NCBI RefSeq assembly: GCF_000411455.1
Contig: NZ_KE150457.1
Location: forward strand, 1,638,023 to 1,702,022
From: Microbacterium sp. oral taxon 186 str. F0373
GTDB taxonomy: Bacteria > Actinomycetota > Actinomycetes > Actinomycetales > Microbacteriaceae
Direction: 5' to 3'
DNA length: 64,000 bases
The translations under genes and the position numbers were made by a program. Under the pieces are notes generated by a model, which saw only the letters and a program-made list of their open reading frames with translations, was not told where the DNA came from and did no database searches. Position 1 is the first letter of the stretch. Each line of letters opens with the position of its first letter. Of this stretch, positions 1 through 7,899 are shown one piece after another.

Positions 1-185
1 GTTCGCGCCCACTCCACGATGGCGGCGACCGCGTCGGGCGTGCCTTCGATCTCGGCCTCGACCGTGCCGTCGGCGCGGTTGCGCACCCATCCCGTGGCGC
101 CCGCGCGGGTCGCCACCGTCTGCATGGTGAAGCGGAAGCCGACGCCCTGCACGCCGCCCGAGGCGATCAGATGAACCCGTGTCAT
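1..185 (-). CDS. acyP: Acylphosphatase, C-terminal part cut off by window start
   Basis: The reverse strand reads from ATG at 185 through the window edge (about 61 residues). Residues 10-18 read GGVQGVGFR, the acyl-phosphate binding loop; Arg18 and Asn36 (in GWVRNRADG) match the catalytic Arg and Asn of the family. Acylphosphatases are small (about 90 aa) cytosolic enzymes that hydrolyse the carboxyl-phosphate bond of acyl phosphates such as carbamoyl phosphate. About two thirds of the protein is visible. It is divergent from the FGE gene with only 45 bp between them. Confidence 0.93.
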   Translation of the reverse strand, partial: MTRVHLIASGGVQGVGFRFTMQTVATRAGATGWVRNRADGTVEAEIEGTPDAVAAIVEWAR

Positions 186-218
186 CGGTCCATCCTGCCC
201 GCGCCCCGCCTCAGACGG

Positions 219-231
219 TAGCGTCGAGGGG
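219..231 (+). promoter_or_regulatory. Leaderless -10 box of the FGE gene
   Basis: TAGCGT at 219-224 is followed by exactly six bases and then the GTG start at 231, so the transcript would begin at or next to the start codon. No Shine-Dalgarno sequence is visible. Confidence 0.55.
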
Positions 232-1283
232 TGCCGACCGACGACGACCCCTCTTCCGGCTGCGGCTGCGGCTGCGGGGCTCCCTCGCGTGATGGGGTGC
301 CGGTGGCGCGCCTGCTGTCCGTCCGAGCGGCGGCGGGGAGCGCCGATCACCCGATCGCGCAGGTTTCCGTGTCGGCCGGCACCTTCGTGATGGGCGACGC
401 CTCGGGGGAGCGCAATCGGCTCGATGGCGAGGTGCCGCGTCACCGCGTCGACCTGGCCGCGTTCGAGATCGACGCCACCACGGTCACCGTCGCGGCATTC
501 GCACGCTTCGTCGAGGACACTGGCTATCGCACCGAGGCCGAGGTCTTCGGCTCGTCCGCGGTGTTCCATTCGCTCGTGGCCGCGGCGGACGCCGACGTGT
601 CGGCGCCCCTGGGCGGAACGCCGTGGTGGCGCGCCGTCCGCGGCGCGGACTGGTCGCACCCCGGCGGCCCGCTCTCGTCGGTCGACGGCCTCGGCGACCA
701 CCCCGTGGTCCACGTGAGCTGGAACGATGCCCAGGCCTACTGTGCCTGGGCGGGACGGCGCCTGCCCACCGAGGCGGAATGGGAGTACGCCGCGCGCGGC
801 GGCCTCGACGGTGCGACGTACCCGTGGGGCGACGCCGCGGTCGACGACGGCGGATGGCGCGCGAACATCTGGCAGGGGGAGTTCCCGAGCGTCAACACGG
901 CCGAAGACGGGTGGGTCGCCACCGCGCCGGTGCGTTCCTTCGCCCCGAACGGCTACGGCCTGTGGCAACCCGTGGGCAACGTCTGGGAGTGGTGCGCGGA
1001 TTGGTTCTCGGCCGACACGTACCGTCGTTCGCCGCGGGAGGATCCGCGCGGCCCGGAGCAGGGCAGCGCACGAGTGCTCCGCGGGGGGAGCTACCTCTGC
1101 CATGCGTCGTACTGCAACCGCTATCGCAACGCGGCGCGGTCCTCGAACACCCCGGACTCGTCCATGGGCAATGCCGGCTTCCGGACGGTCAGCGCCCGCG
1201 AGAACGGGCTGCTAAACGCCTCGGTCGGAGCGATAGCTTGGCCATGTGCTTCAGGATTCGGTGAAGGTGGTGGCAGACATTGA
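231..1283 (+). CDS. Formylglycine-generating enzyme (SUMF1/FGE family)
   Basis: FGE oxidises the active-site Cys (in CxPxR) of type I sulfatases to formylglycine, using O2 and copper in bacterial and human enzymes. The 350-aa product has the family landmarks: GTFVMGDASGE near 50, VVHVSWNDAQAYCAWAG near 160, RLPTEAEWEYAARGG near 180, GNVWEWCADWF near 250 and RVLRGGSYLCHASYC near 282-295. Cys290 and Cys295 are the Cys-X4-Cys pair of true FGEs (human Cys336/Cys341), so this is a catalytic member and not just a generic SUMF1 domain. Unusual points: residues 10-16 read GCGCGCG, encoded by a TGCGGC triplicate, and about 30 residues follow the usual GFRTV end, running into the next gene. No sulfatase gene lies in the window. 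Confidence 0.92.
   Translation: MPTDDDPSSGCGCGCGAPSRDGVPVARLLSVRAAAGSADHPIAQVSVSAGTFVMGDASGERNRLDGEVPRHRVDLAAFEIDATTVTVAAFARFVEDTGYRTEAEVFGSSAVFHSLVAAADADVSAPLGGTPWWRAVRGADWSHPGGPLSSVDGLGDHPVVHVSWNDAQAYCAWAGRRLPTEAEWEYAARGGLDGATYPWGDAAVDDGGWRANIWQGEFPSVNTAEDGWVATAPVRSFAPNGYGLWQPVGNVWEWCADWFSADTYRRSPREDPRGPEQGSARVLRGGSYLCHASYCNRYRNAARSSNTPDSSMGNAGFRTVSARENGLLNASVGAIAWPCASGFGEGGGRH
1234..1246 (+). promoter_or_regulatory. Leaderless -10 box for the START-like gene
   Basis: TAGCTT at 1234-1239, six bases, then GTG at 1246. It lies inside the 3' end of the FGE reading frame. Confidence 0.45.
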
Positions 1284-1677
1284 TGCCGCCGTCGAGGTTG
1301 TCTGGCGATACCTGACGGCTGGACGAGGCGCATGGTGGCCTGAGATGCGCTTCGAGGCCGCCGTCGGCTCGCCGCTCGTCGAAACCTGGGTCGAGGGAGA
1401 CCGTCAGATGAGCGCGACGGGGAGTGTCACGCGATGCGACGCGCCGCATGTTCTCGGATTCAGCTGGAGCGAGCAGAGCTGGGATCATCCTCTCGAGGTC
1501 GTGATAGAGCTCGAAGCGCACGGGCAGGGGACCTTCGTCACGCTCACCGAGTCAGGATTCTCCCGCGCTCGGACTCCGTACTCGTTGCCTGTGGAACACG
1601 ACGAGGGGTGGCGATATCACTTGGCGCGATTGAAGCTCACGAGCGAGGGCGAAGTCGTCGACGTCGATGTTCAGTGA
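1246..1677 (+). CDS. SRPBCC / AHSA1-like (START fold) protein
   Basis: 143 aa. The N-terminus (VKVVADIDAAVEVVWRYLT) and the core (GSVTRCDAPHVLGFSW, then FVTLTESGF) are typical of the SRPBCC ligand-binding fold in Activator-of-Hsp90-ATPase-1-like proteins, small cytosolic hydrophobic-ligand carriers of unknown ligand. GTG 1246 is chosen because a -10 box stands six bases upstream; GTG 1261 is an alternative. The gene overlaps the end of FGE by 38 bp, in another frame. Its last residues (GEVVDVDVQ) run into the border of the IS5 remnant (1671), so the natural C-terminus may have been replaced by inserted sequence. Confidence 0.75.
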   Translation: MLQDSVKVVADIDAAVEVVWRYLTAGRGAWWPEMRFEAAVGSPLVETWVEGDRQMSATGSVTRCDAPHVLGFSWSEQSWDHPLEVVIELEAHGQGTFVTLTESGFSRARTPYSLPVEHDEGWRYHLARLKLTSEGEVVDVDVQ

Positions 1678-1947
1678 ACGCTGCTGGCGAGCCCGTGGAG
1701 TGTGGCATCGAGGCAGAGATCGGAGTGGTAGTTCCGTGCGATCTCGTCTGAGCGCATCGCGACCCCTTGTCCGCGAGCACGCGGTCCGGCCGCGACCGTG
1801 GCCTGCCTCTCGCGCCGTGCGGAACCGCCGCGCCGTCGCTTCGGCCACCGTACGTCGGTCGACAGGGGGTCGTCCCGTCGACATGACAGTCGGGAACGGC
1901 GGACCGATCACAGCCCACGCTTCATCCGAGATCACGTCACGAGACAC
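1671..1947 (-). pseudogene. Decayed IS5-family transposase
   Basis: Three pieces of one transposase lie in order but in different frames. From the GTG at 1947 the N-terminal DUF4096-type block reads VISDEAWAVIGPPFP then GRPPVDRRTV and RRFRT. A middle block reads GRPRSRPDRVLADKG. A C-terminal block reads ARNYHSDLCLDATLHGL and ends at the TGA at 1671-1673. These match the start, the DKG region and the last residues of IS5-type transposases, with most of the catalytic core deleted and at least two frame changes. It is non-functional. It touches the 3' end of the START-like gene. I saw no convincing terminal inverted repeats. Confidence 0.8.
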
Positions 1948-2005
1948 GCATCAAGACTCACCCACGAGGCCCCCGAAGGTCTCTGGCAACACGGCCTAGG
2001 GGTGT

Positions 2006-2620
2006 TCAACGCGGCAGGACGAGGCTGACCGCAAGCGCCAGCATGACGACCGCGATCGCGCCGTCCAGCACCCGCCAGGCGCGCGGTGTCGCCAGTCGTC
2101 GGCCCAGGCGGCGTGCGCCGAAGCCGAGGGCGCAGAACCAGGCGACCGAGGCCGTGACGGCGCCGGCGGCGAAGGCCCATCTCGTCGAGCCGTGCGTGTT
2201 GGCGACCGCGCCGAGGAGGAACACCGTATCGAGATAGACGTGCGGGTTGAGCCAGGTGAGGGCCAGGCAGGTCAGGACGACCGACCCACGGCGGGAGACC
2301 TCGGATGCCGGGCCCTCGCCCGTGAGGCCGGCCGGCGATCCGCGCAGAGCTCGACGGGCGGCGACGAACGCGTAGCCCGCGAGGAAGAGCGCACCGGCCC
2401 ACCGAACGACGTCGATCAGGCCCGGGACCGCCTGCACGGCCGCGCCGACGCCGGAGACGCCCAGCATGATCAGCAGTGCATCGGAGAGCGTGCAGACGAC
2501 CACGACCGCGGTGACGTGCTGGCGGCGGATTCCCTGGCGCAGCACGAACAGGTTCTGCGCGCCGATGGCGACGATGAGGGACAGGCCGAGGCCGAGGCCG
2601 GCCAGCGCAGAGGAGAGCAC
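2006..2620 (-). CDS. lysE: LysE/ArgO-type basic amino-acid exporter
   Basis: 204 aa, the usual length for LysE permeases, with five to six hydrophobic segments. LGLSLIVAIGAQNLFVLRQG near the N-terminus is the diagnostic LysE signature; LTWLNPHVYLDTVFLLG in the middle carries the conserved Asn-Pro. The family exports L-lysine and L-arginine across the plasma membrane by proton antiport. GTG at 2620 is chosen because it begins directly at the first membrane segment as in homologues; the frame stays open far upstream. It is divergent from lysG, the classical arrangement in which LysG senses Lys/Arg and activates lysE. Confidence 0.9.
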   Translation of the reverse strand: MLSSALAGLGLGLSLIVAIGAQNLFVLRQGIRRQHVTAVVVVCTLSDALLIMLGVSGVGAAVQAVPGLIDVVRWAGALFLAGYAFVAARRALRGSPAGLTGEGPASEVSRRGSVVLTCLALTWLNPHVYLDTVFLLGAVANTHGSTRWAFAAGAVTASVAWFCALGFGARRLGRRLATPRAWRVLDGAIAVVMLALAVSLVLPR

Positions 2621-2689
2621 GCACGCGAGCGTAGACCGAGCGGACACGCAAGCCCAGATCATGATTCTGCATCCGCATAAGCTGAGCTG
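2621..2689. promoter_or_regulatory. lysE-lysG divergent promoter and operator
   Basis: 69 bp between divergent starts. On the plus strand TAAGCT (2678-2683) precedes the lysG ATG by six bases, a leaderless promoter. The AT-richer stretch at 2657-2676 contains the palindrome ATCATGAT (2658-2665) and is the likely LysG contact region. Confidence 0.5.
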
Positions 2690-3610
2690 ATGATCCGCAT
2701 TCCGGCCGAGCTCGCGCACACCCTCGTGACGGTGCTGGACGAGGGCACTCTCGACGGCGCCGCGCGACGTCTGCACGTCACTCCGTCTGCGATCAGCCAG
2801 CGCATCAAGACACTCGAGGAGATCCTCGGACGCGTCCTGCTCGTGCGCAGCAAGCCGGTGCAGGTGACGGATGCCGCGCGTCCCGTCGTACGCTACGCGC
2901 GTCAGCTTTCGCTGCTGGAGGCCGACGCGGCGCGGGCGCTGGGTGACGACGCCGCACCGGTGCGCATGCCGCTCGCCGTCAACGCCGACTCGCTCTCCAC
3001 GTGGTTCCTGCCGCCGCTGACGCGGCTGGCCGAACGGCATCCGGTCGTCTTCGACCTTCACCGCGACGACCAGGACTTCACCGCCGCGCTCCTCGAGTCC
3101 GGAACGGTGACCGGCGCCGTGACCTCGCGCGCCCACCCGGTCGCCGGATGCCGCGTGGTGCCCCTCGGTGAGCTCGTCTACGAGGCCGTCGCCACTCCCG
3201 CCTTCCGCGATCGGTGGCTCGACACGGCGGCATCCGATGCTGCCGCAGGCTTGCGTGACGCGCCGCTCATCGACTTCGATCGACGCGACGACCTGCAGAC
3301 ACGATGGCTGCGCGCCCGTGGCGTCGATCCGGCGGAACCGCCGCGGCACCGGGTGCCCGCCTCGCATGACTTCGCCGCGGCGGTGCAGCTGGGCCTGGGA
3401 TGGGCGCTGCTGCCACGGCTGCAGTCGCAGCAGGCGCTGGATGCCGGCACGCTCGTCCCTCTGGAGGGTGCGCCCGTGCGGGTGCCGCTGTACTGGCAGC
3501 AGTGGAATCTGCGCTCGGTGCTCCTGGATGCCGTGGCGGAGGAGATCGTCGAGGAAGGGCGCCGGGTGCTCGCTCCGGCGGAGCGGACCGATCCGGTCAG
3601 CAGTCGCTGA
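2690..3610 (+). CDS. lysG: LysR-family regulator, LysG/ArgP type
   Basis: 306 aa. An N-terminal winged helix-turn-helix (residues 1-60: GTLDGAARRLHVTPSAISQRIKTLE, written here in part) is followed by the type 2 periplasmic-binding-protein-like effector domain. The ArgP/LysG subgroup is recognised by SAISQRIKTLE, LLVRSKPV and the effector region HDFAAAVQLGLGWALLP. It senses basic amino acids and drives the divergent exporter gene. The 3' end overlaps the convergent quinone reductase gene by 14 bp. Confidence 0.9.
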   Translation: MIRIPAELAHTLVTVLDEGTLDGAARRLHVTPSAISQRIKTLEEILGRVLLVRSKPVQVTDAARPVVRYARQLSLLEADAARALGDDAAPVRMPLAVNADSLSTWFLPPLTRLAERHPVVFDLHRDDQDFTAALLESGTVTGAVTSRAHPVAGCRVVPLGELVYEAVATPAFRDRWLDTAASDAAAGLRDAPLIDFDRRDDLQTRWLRARGVDPAEPPRHRVPASHDFAAAVQLGLGWALLPRLQSQQALDAGTLVPLEGAPVRVPLYWQQWNLRSVLLDAVAEEIVEEGRRVLAPAERTDPVSSR

Positions 3611-4649
3611 CCGAGAGCACGATCTTCCCGCGCGTGTGGCCGCGTTCGATCTCGCGATGCGCAGCCTCGGCCTCACCGAGATCGAAGACGCGGTCAACGA
3701 AGACGCGGATCGCTCCCGAGTCGAGCAGACGGGCCAGGGTCGCGAGCACGCTGCCGTCGGGCACGACCTTGTACGAGGTGGCCCGCACCCCGGCCGCCTC
3801 CGCGGCATCCGCGTAGTCCGGCCACGCGCCGGTGGGCACGATGACGTACAGCCCTCCGGGGCGCAGGACGGACAGTGATCGTGTGCCGGTATCGTCGTGG
3901 ACGTTGCCGACCAGGTCGATCACGACATCCACCGTGCCGACGACGTCCTCGAAACGTGTGGTGGCGTAGTCGACGACGACCGAGGCGCCGAGCTCGCGCA
4001 GCCAGGGCAGGTTTGCGGCCGATCCGGTCGCGATCACCTGCGCTCCGAAGTACGACGCGAGCTGCACAGCGAAGTGGCCCACTCCGCCTCCACCGGCGTG
4101 GATGAGTACCCGTTGGCCCTCGTGGGCGTGCGCGGTCTCGACGACCAGTCCCCAGGCCGTCAGCGCCGCCAGCGGAACGGCGGCCGCCTCGACGTGCGAG
4201 AGCGCGGTGGGCTTGCGCGCGACGGCCAGAGTGGGAACGACGGCGTAGTCGGCGTAGGAGCCGGGGGAGCGGGGGAAGGCCGTCATCCCGAACACCTCCG
4301 TTCCGGGAGGCAGCGGGTGCGACTCGTACGGGGCCGAGACGACGACACCACTGAAGTCGAAGCCGAGACTGCGGGGATGCTCGGTGAGGGCGCCGTACAC
4401 GCCGGCGCCGGAGCGCGTCTTGGCGTCGATCGGATTGACGCCGGCGGCGACGACCCGCACCAGCAGTTCGCTCAGCACCGGTGTCGGCACCGGCACGGTG
4501 ACCTCCCGGAGCACGTCGGCGGCGCCGGGCTCGTCGAAGACGATCGCGCGCATGTGCGCGGGAGTCTCGGGAACGGCGGCCTGTCTGGCGGCATCCTTCG
4601 CGGATGCCGGTCGCAGCGGCCGGAATCTGGTGAGACGGTGAGAGACCAT
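3597..4649 (-). CDS. NADPH:quinone reductase-like MDR oxidoreductase (zinc-free)
   Basis: 350 aa from ATG 4649, which has a strong GGAAGGAG eight bases upstream; the core begins at MRAIVFDEPG (ATG 4553). The N-terminal GroES-like domain includes AAGVNPIDAKTRSG, and the Rossmann NADP site reads LIHAGGGGVGHFAVQLA. Cysteine zinc ligands are absent, placing it with QOR/zeta-crystallin enzymes that reduce quinones or enones. A roughly 30-aa basic N-terminal extension precedes the core, and the SD shows it is probably real. The substrate is unknown. It converges on lysG with a 14-bp antisense overlap. Confidence 0.85.
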   Translation of the reverse strand: MVSHRLTRFRPLRPASAKDAARQAAVPETPAHMRAIVFDEPGAADVLREVTVPVPTPVLSELLVRVVAAGVNPIDAKTRSGAGVYGALTEHPRSLGFDFSGVVVSAPYESHPLPPGTEVFGMTAFPRSPGSYADYAVVPTLAVARKPTALSHVEAAAVPLAALTAWGLVVETAHAHEGQRVLIHAGGGGVGHFAVQLASYFGAQVIATGSAANLPWLRELGASVVVDYATTRFEDVVGTVDVVIDLVGNVHDDTGTRSLSVLRPGGLYVIVPTGAWPDYADAAEAAGVRATSYKVVPDGSVLATLARLLDSGAIRVFVDRVFDLGEAEAAHREIERGHTRGKIVLSVSDC

Positions 4650-4806
4650 CTGGTCGCTCCTTCCCGTGCGTGTCGGCGTTGGCTGCACGTGCTGCCGCGG
4701 CGGCGCGGTGCCCCCGTGAAGACAGTCAACCCCGGGGATGTCTCGACCGTGTTACGCGGGTGCTACCAGGCGACTAATCTCCTCGACGCCGCCGAGGGCA
4801 GAGCGT

Positions 4807-5271
4807 TCAGCGGCGCGTGACGCTCTCGCCCAGGGCCCGCAGCAGGCGGGTGAGGGCGTGGATGTCATCGAGCGGCCAATCCACGATCGCATCGAGCAGC
4901 AGCCCCTGCTGCGGCGCGCGTGCCGCCTCGAGGCGGGCCAGTCCCTCCGGCGTCGGGGCGAGCAGGCTCGAACGGCCGTCGGCCGGGTCGGGCGAACGCG
5001 AGATGAGCCCCAGCGACTCGAGCTCGCGGATCGTCCGGCTCAGCTGACCCTTGTCCATCATCAGCAGGTCGGACAGCGACGACAGCGTCACGCCGTCGCG
5101 GCGCGCGATCGTCGTGAACACCTTGTAGGCGCCGGGCAGAAGTCCCGGGCTCACACGGTTCGCGATCTCGCTGATCACCCGCTGGAAGCGGGTGATCAGC
5201 TCACCGAACTCGGACTCCAGATCCCGCACCGCGGCGGTGCGGGAGCTGGAGTCTTCGGTCGTCTCAGCCAT
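4807..5271 (-). CDS. MarR-family repressor of the adjacent efflux pump
   Basis: 154 aa. The winged helix is seen as VTLSSLSDLLMMDKGQLSRT followed by LESLGLISRSPDPADGRSS, the wing with the conserved Asp-x-Arg. MarR dimers bind short palindromes and release on ligand binding. The ATG lies inside the end of the MFS gene (8-bp overlap), so it is the second cistron of the pump operon and probably autoregulated through the three palindromes at 7027-7087. A perfect 10-bp-stem hairpin (5223-5243) lies in the coding sequence near its 5' end. Confidence 0.9.
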   Translation of the reverse strand: MAETTEDSSSRTAAVRDLESEFGELITRFQRVISEIANRVSPGLLPGAYKVFTTIARRDGVTLSSLSDLLMMDKGQLSRTIRELESLGLISRSPDPADGRSSLLAPTPEGLARLEAARAPQQGLLLDAIVDWPLDDIHALTRLLRALGESVTRR

Positions 5272-6970
5272 CGTTTCGATTTCCCGCCGACACCGTGCGC
5301 ACGGAGCCGGTCGCGGTGAGCGTCTCCATCGCCTCGGGAACGGAGACGGTGGCGAGGTCGGCCTCGCTGGCCTGCATGCGCTCGACCGTCGTCATCGTCG
5401 TGAGCGGCTTGTTGGGCAGGAACACGATGGCGACGAGCGAGAGCACCGCGAAGGGCACGGCGATCAGGAACGAGTGGGAGATGCCGTTGGCGTAGATGTC
5501 CTCGAACACGATTCGAAGCGTATCGGGCATGGCCGACACCTTCGGCAGCGAGCCTGTCTGCAGCTGCTGCGCCCAGTACTGCGCCTGGTCGCCGAGCCCC
5601 ATGATCGCGGCGGTGATGTCCTCCTTGCGCTCGGCGACGAGATCGACCACACGCGCCGCGAGAGCGGCGCCCATCACCGAGACGCCGATCGTGCCGCCGA
5701 GGCTGCGGAAGAAGGTGACGCCGGAGCTCGCCACGCCGATCTCCTCGGGACGGGTGGTGTTCTGCACGACGAGAACGAGGTTCTGCATCGTCATGCCGAC
5801 GCCGGCGCCGAGCAGGAACATGTACACCGAGACGATCGCGAAGTTCGTGTCGTAGTGGATCGTCGACAGCAGGTAAGAGCCGGCGATCAGCAGCACCGCG
5901 CCGACGATGAGGTATGGCTTCCACTTGCCGTAGCGGGTGACGAGCGTTCCCACCCCGACCGAGGCGACGAGCAGGCCGGCGATCATCGGGATGGTCATCA
6001 GGCCCGCCTCGGTGGGCGTCGCGCCGCGGGCCAGCTGCATGTACTGGCTGAGGAACACCGACGCACCGAACATCGCGATGCCGGTGGCGATCGAGGCGAT
6101 GACCGACAGCGTGAAGGTGCGGTTGCGGAACAGGGTCAGCGGGACGAGTGGCTCGCGCGAACGCAGCTCCACGATGACGAACAGCAGGGCCGCGAGAATG
6201 GCTCCACCGACCATCAACACGGTGGTCAGGCTCCACCAGTCGTTGTTGCCGAGATCCCACCAGTCACCGGTGGTGGTCGTACCGGCGTTGGTCACCCAGA
6301 CCAGCAGCAGCGAGACCGCCGTCGACAGCAGGATGATGCCGAGATAGTCGATGGTCGTCTTCTTCTTGGCGCGCGCCGGAACGTGCAGCGTCGCCTGCAC
6401 GAGGATGAGCGCGACGACGGCGACGGGGAGGGCGACGAAGAAGTTCCAGCGCCACCCCCAGGCATCCGTGATGAGGCCGCCGAGCAGCGGGCCGCCGATC
6501 GTAGCGAGCGCCATCACGGCGCCGAACAGGCCCATGTAACGGCCGCGTTCACGCGGGCTGATGATGTCGGCCATCAGAACCTGGCTGAGAGCGGCGAGTC
6601 CACCGGCGCCGATGCCCTGCACCGCGCGGAATCCGATGAGCATCTCGGGGGTCTGGGAGAAACCGGCGGCTGCGGTCGCGAGCACGAAGATCACGATCGC
6701 GAGCTGGTACAGCACCTTGCGGTTGGTGAGGTCGGCGAGCTTTCCCCAGATCGGGGTGGAGATGGCGGTCGTGAGGAGGGTTGCCGTGACGACCCAGGTG
6801 AAGGCGGCCTGGTTCCCGTCGAGGTCGTGGATGATCACCGGCAGGGAGCTCGACACGACGGTCGAGGCGAGCATGGAGACGAACATGCCCAACAGCAGTC
6901 CCGACAGGGCTTCGAGGACCTGTCGATGATTCATGCGCGGCGCGGTGCCGGCGGTGAGCGTTTCTGACAT
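5264..6970 (-). CDS. DHA2-family MFS multidrug efflux transporter (EmrB/QacA type)
   Basis: 568 aa with 14 predicted membrane segments, the length of DHA2 drug:H+ antiporters. [10 protein letters not shown] after segment 2 is MFS motif A, and [18 protein letters not shown] in segment 5 is the antiporter motif C region. Such pumps expel lipophilic drugs or dyes using the proton gradient. It is first in a two-gene operon with the MarR gene. Its promoter is covered by three MarR-type palindromes, which predicts induction by a MarR ligand, perhaps a pump substrate. Confidence 0.92.
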   Translation of the reverse strand: MSETLTAGTAPRMNHRQVLEALSGLLLGMFVSMLASTVVSSSLPVIIHDLDGNQAAFTWVVTATLLTTAISTPIWGKLADLTNRKVLYQLAIVIFVLATAAAGFSQTPEMLIGFRAVQGIGAGGLAALSQVLMADIISPRERGRYMGLFGAVMALATIGGPLLGGLITDAWGWRWNFFVALPVAVVALILVQATLHVPARAKKKTTIDYLGIILLSTAVSLLLVWVTNAGTTTTGDWWDLGNNDWWSLTTVLMVGGAILAALLFVIVELRSREPLVPLTLFRNRTFTLSVIASIATGIAMFGASVFLSQYMQLARGATPTEAGLMTIPMIAGLLVASVGVGTLVTRYGKWKPYLIVGAVLLIAGSYLLSTIHYDTNFAIVSVYMFLLGAGVGMTMQNLVLVVQNTTRPEEIGVASSGVTFFRSLGGTIGVSVMGAALAARVVDLVAERKEDITAAIMGLGDQAQYWAQQLQTGSLPKVSAMPDTLRIVFEDIYANGISHSFLIAVPFAVLSLVAIVFLPNKPLTTMTTVERMQASEADLATVSVPEAMETLTATGSVRTVSAGNRNDG

Positions 6971-7026
6971 GGAGGGAGTTCCTAAGGGTGCTGCAGTGCG
7001 GAGGAGGCGCCGAGAGTGGCGAAGTG

Positions 7027-7087
7027 GTTGACGTAGATCAACGGTTGAGCTGGGTCAACTATAAGATCAACGTTGACCTACGTCAAC
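7027..7087 (-). promoter_or_regulatory. Efflux-operon promoter with three MarR-type operators
   Basis: Three copies of the palindrome GTTGA-N6-TCAAC occur at 7027-7042, 7044-7059 and 7072-7087, all with intact arms. On the minus strand a -35 TTGACG (7081-7086) and a -10 TATAGT (7058-7063) are spaced by 17 bp. The third palindrome covers the -35, the second touches the -10, and the first covers the expected start site. The arrangement fits tight repression of the MFS-marR operon. Confidence 0.85.
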
Positions 7088-7116
7088 TATTCCCGCGGGG
7101 ATCGAATCCGTCGGGA

Positions 7117-7809
7117 TCAGTCGCTCAGAGCCAGAGCGCGGTACGGCTCCCGCGGGCGGGATGCGACGGCATCCACCGCGGACTCCACGCTCGTCCGGCG
7201 CCGCATCGTGCGGCGGTAGAGTTCGTCGATCAACTCCGTGGCCAGGCGCACGAGGTTGCCGATCTCGCGCTCGTCGCGATCGACCCAGGCGCAGCGGGGC
7301 TCATCCCCGACGGGCACGAATCCGTCGTGCTCCTCCCAGACGACGAGCGTGCGCTCCGCGCCCAGAACGTGCTGCTGCCACCAGACCTGGCGAAGGTAGG
7401 TGCGCGGGATCGACTTCCACGTCTTGTTCGTGGTCTTGATCTCGGCGAGCGTCACGCGACCGTCCGCGTCGACGGTGATGCCGTCGGGGGTGGCGAGGTG
7501 GCGCTTCTCCACGACCGCGTGGAAGAGCGCCGACGACGGGTGGATGCCGTGGGTCGCCGCGACCCATGCCGCGATCTCGGGCTCGCGGCGGCGCCCGTGG
7601 TCGGTGAAGGCGTTGCCGGAGAAGCCGCGGCCGGCGCCGAGCTTGGCATCCGCCGCGCGGGCGATGGCCGCGGGACTCGTCAGCTGCGCGACGTCGGTCG
7701 CCGTGATGCCCCGCGAGCGGGCGCGCATCCAGCCGACACGGTCGCGGGAATCGGCGACGATCCGCTCTGCCAGCTCCGGCGCGAGGCGCGCGAGAGCTTC
7801 CGGAGTCAT
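7117..7809 (-). CDS. YqaJ-type viral recombinase / exonuclease-fold protein
   Basis: 230 aa from ATG 7809. [12 protein letters not shown] near the N-terminus is the YqaJ/lambda-exonuclease entry motif. [18 protein letters not shown] in the middle holds the D...ExK metal-binding core of the PD-(D/E)XK nuclease fold. Phage members are 5'-3' exonucleases working with annealing proteins; chromosomal actinobacterial copies have no assigned role. TAGCCT lies seven bases before the ATG. There are no phage genes nearby, so it looks like a resident host gene. ATG 7809 is chosen because the upstream extension is low-complexity Arg/Ala sequence. Confidence 0.8.
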   Translation of the reverse strand: MTPEALARLAPELAERIVADSRDRVGWMRARSRGITATDVAQLTSPAAIARAADAKLGAGRGFSGNAFTDHGRRREPEIAAWVAATHGIHPSSALFHAVVEKRHLATPDGITVDADGRVTLAEIKTTNKTWKSIPRTYLRQVWWQQHVLGAERTLVVWEEHDGFVPVGDEPRCAWVDRDEREIGNLVRLATELIDELYRRTMRRRTSVESAVDAVASRPREPYRALALSD

Positions 7810-7870
7810 GTCATCGAGGCTATCCCGCGCCGTCGACGTCGTCGGGCGCGACACCCGAGCCGCCGCCGAT

Positions 7871-7899
7871 TTGGCGCGTCCGGTCGGCTCACGTATGCT
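7871..7899 (+). promoter_or_regulatory. rplJ-rplL promoter
   Basis: A -35 TTGGCG (7871-7876) and -10 TATGCT (7894-7899) are separated by 17 bp, upstream of the ribosomal leader. Transcription would begin near 7906. Confidence 0.65.

Noticed and set aside
5192..6967. 591-aa open frame on the plus strand opposite the MFS gene
   Set aside because: His/Asp/Arg-rich shadow of a GC-rich gene; the other strand has a full membrane transporter with clear motifs.
7091..7110. Sequence resembling a tRNA T-arm (GATCGAATCC)
   Set aside because: No acceptor stem, anticodon arm or D-arm around it; upstream is the MarR operator region.
7117..7809. YqaJ gene as evidence for a prophage
   Set aside because: No integrase, capsid, lysis or other phage genes nearby, and flanking genes are housekeeping.
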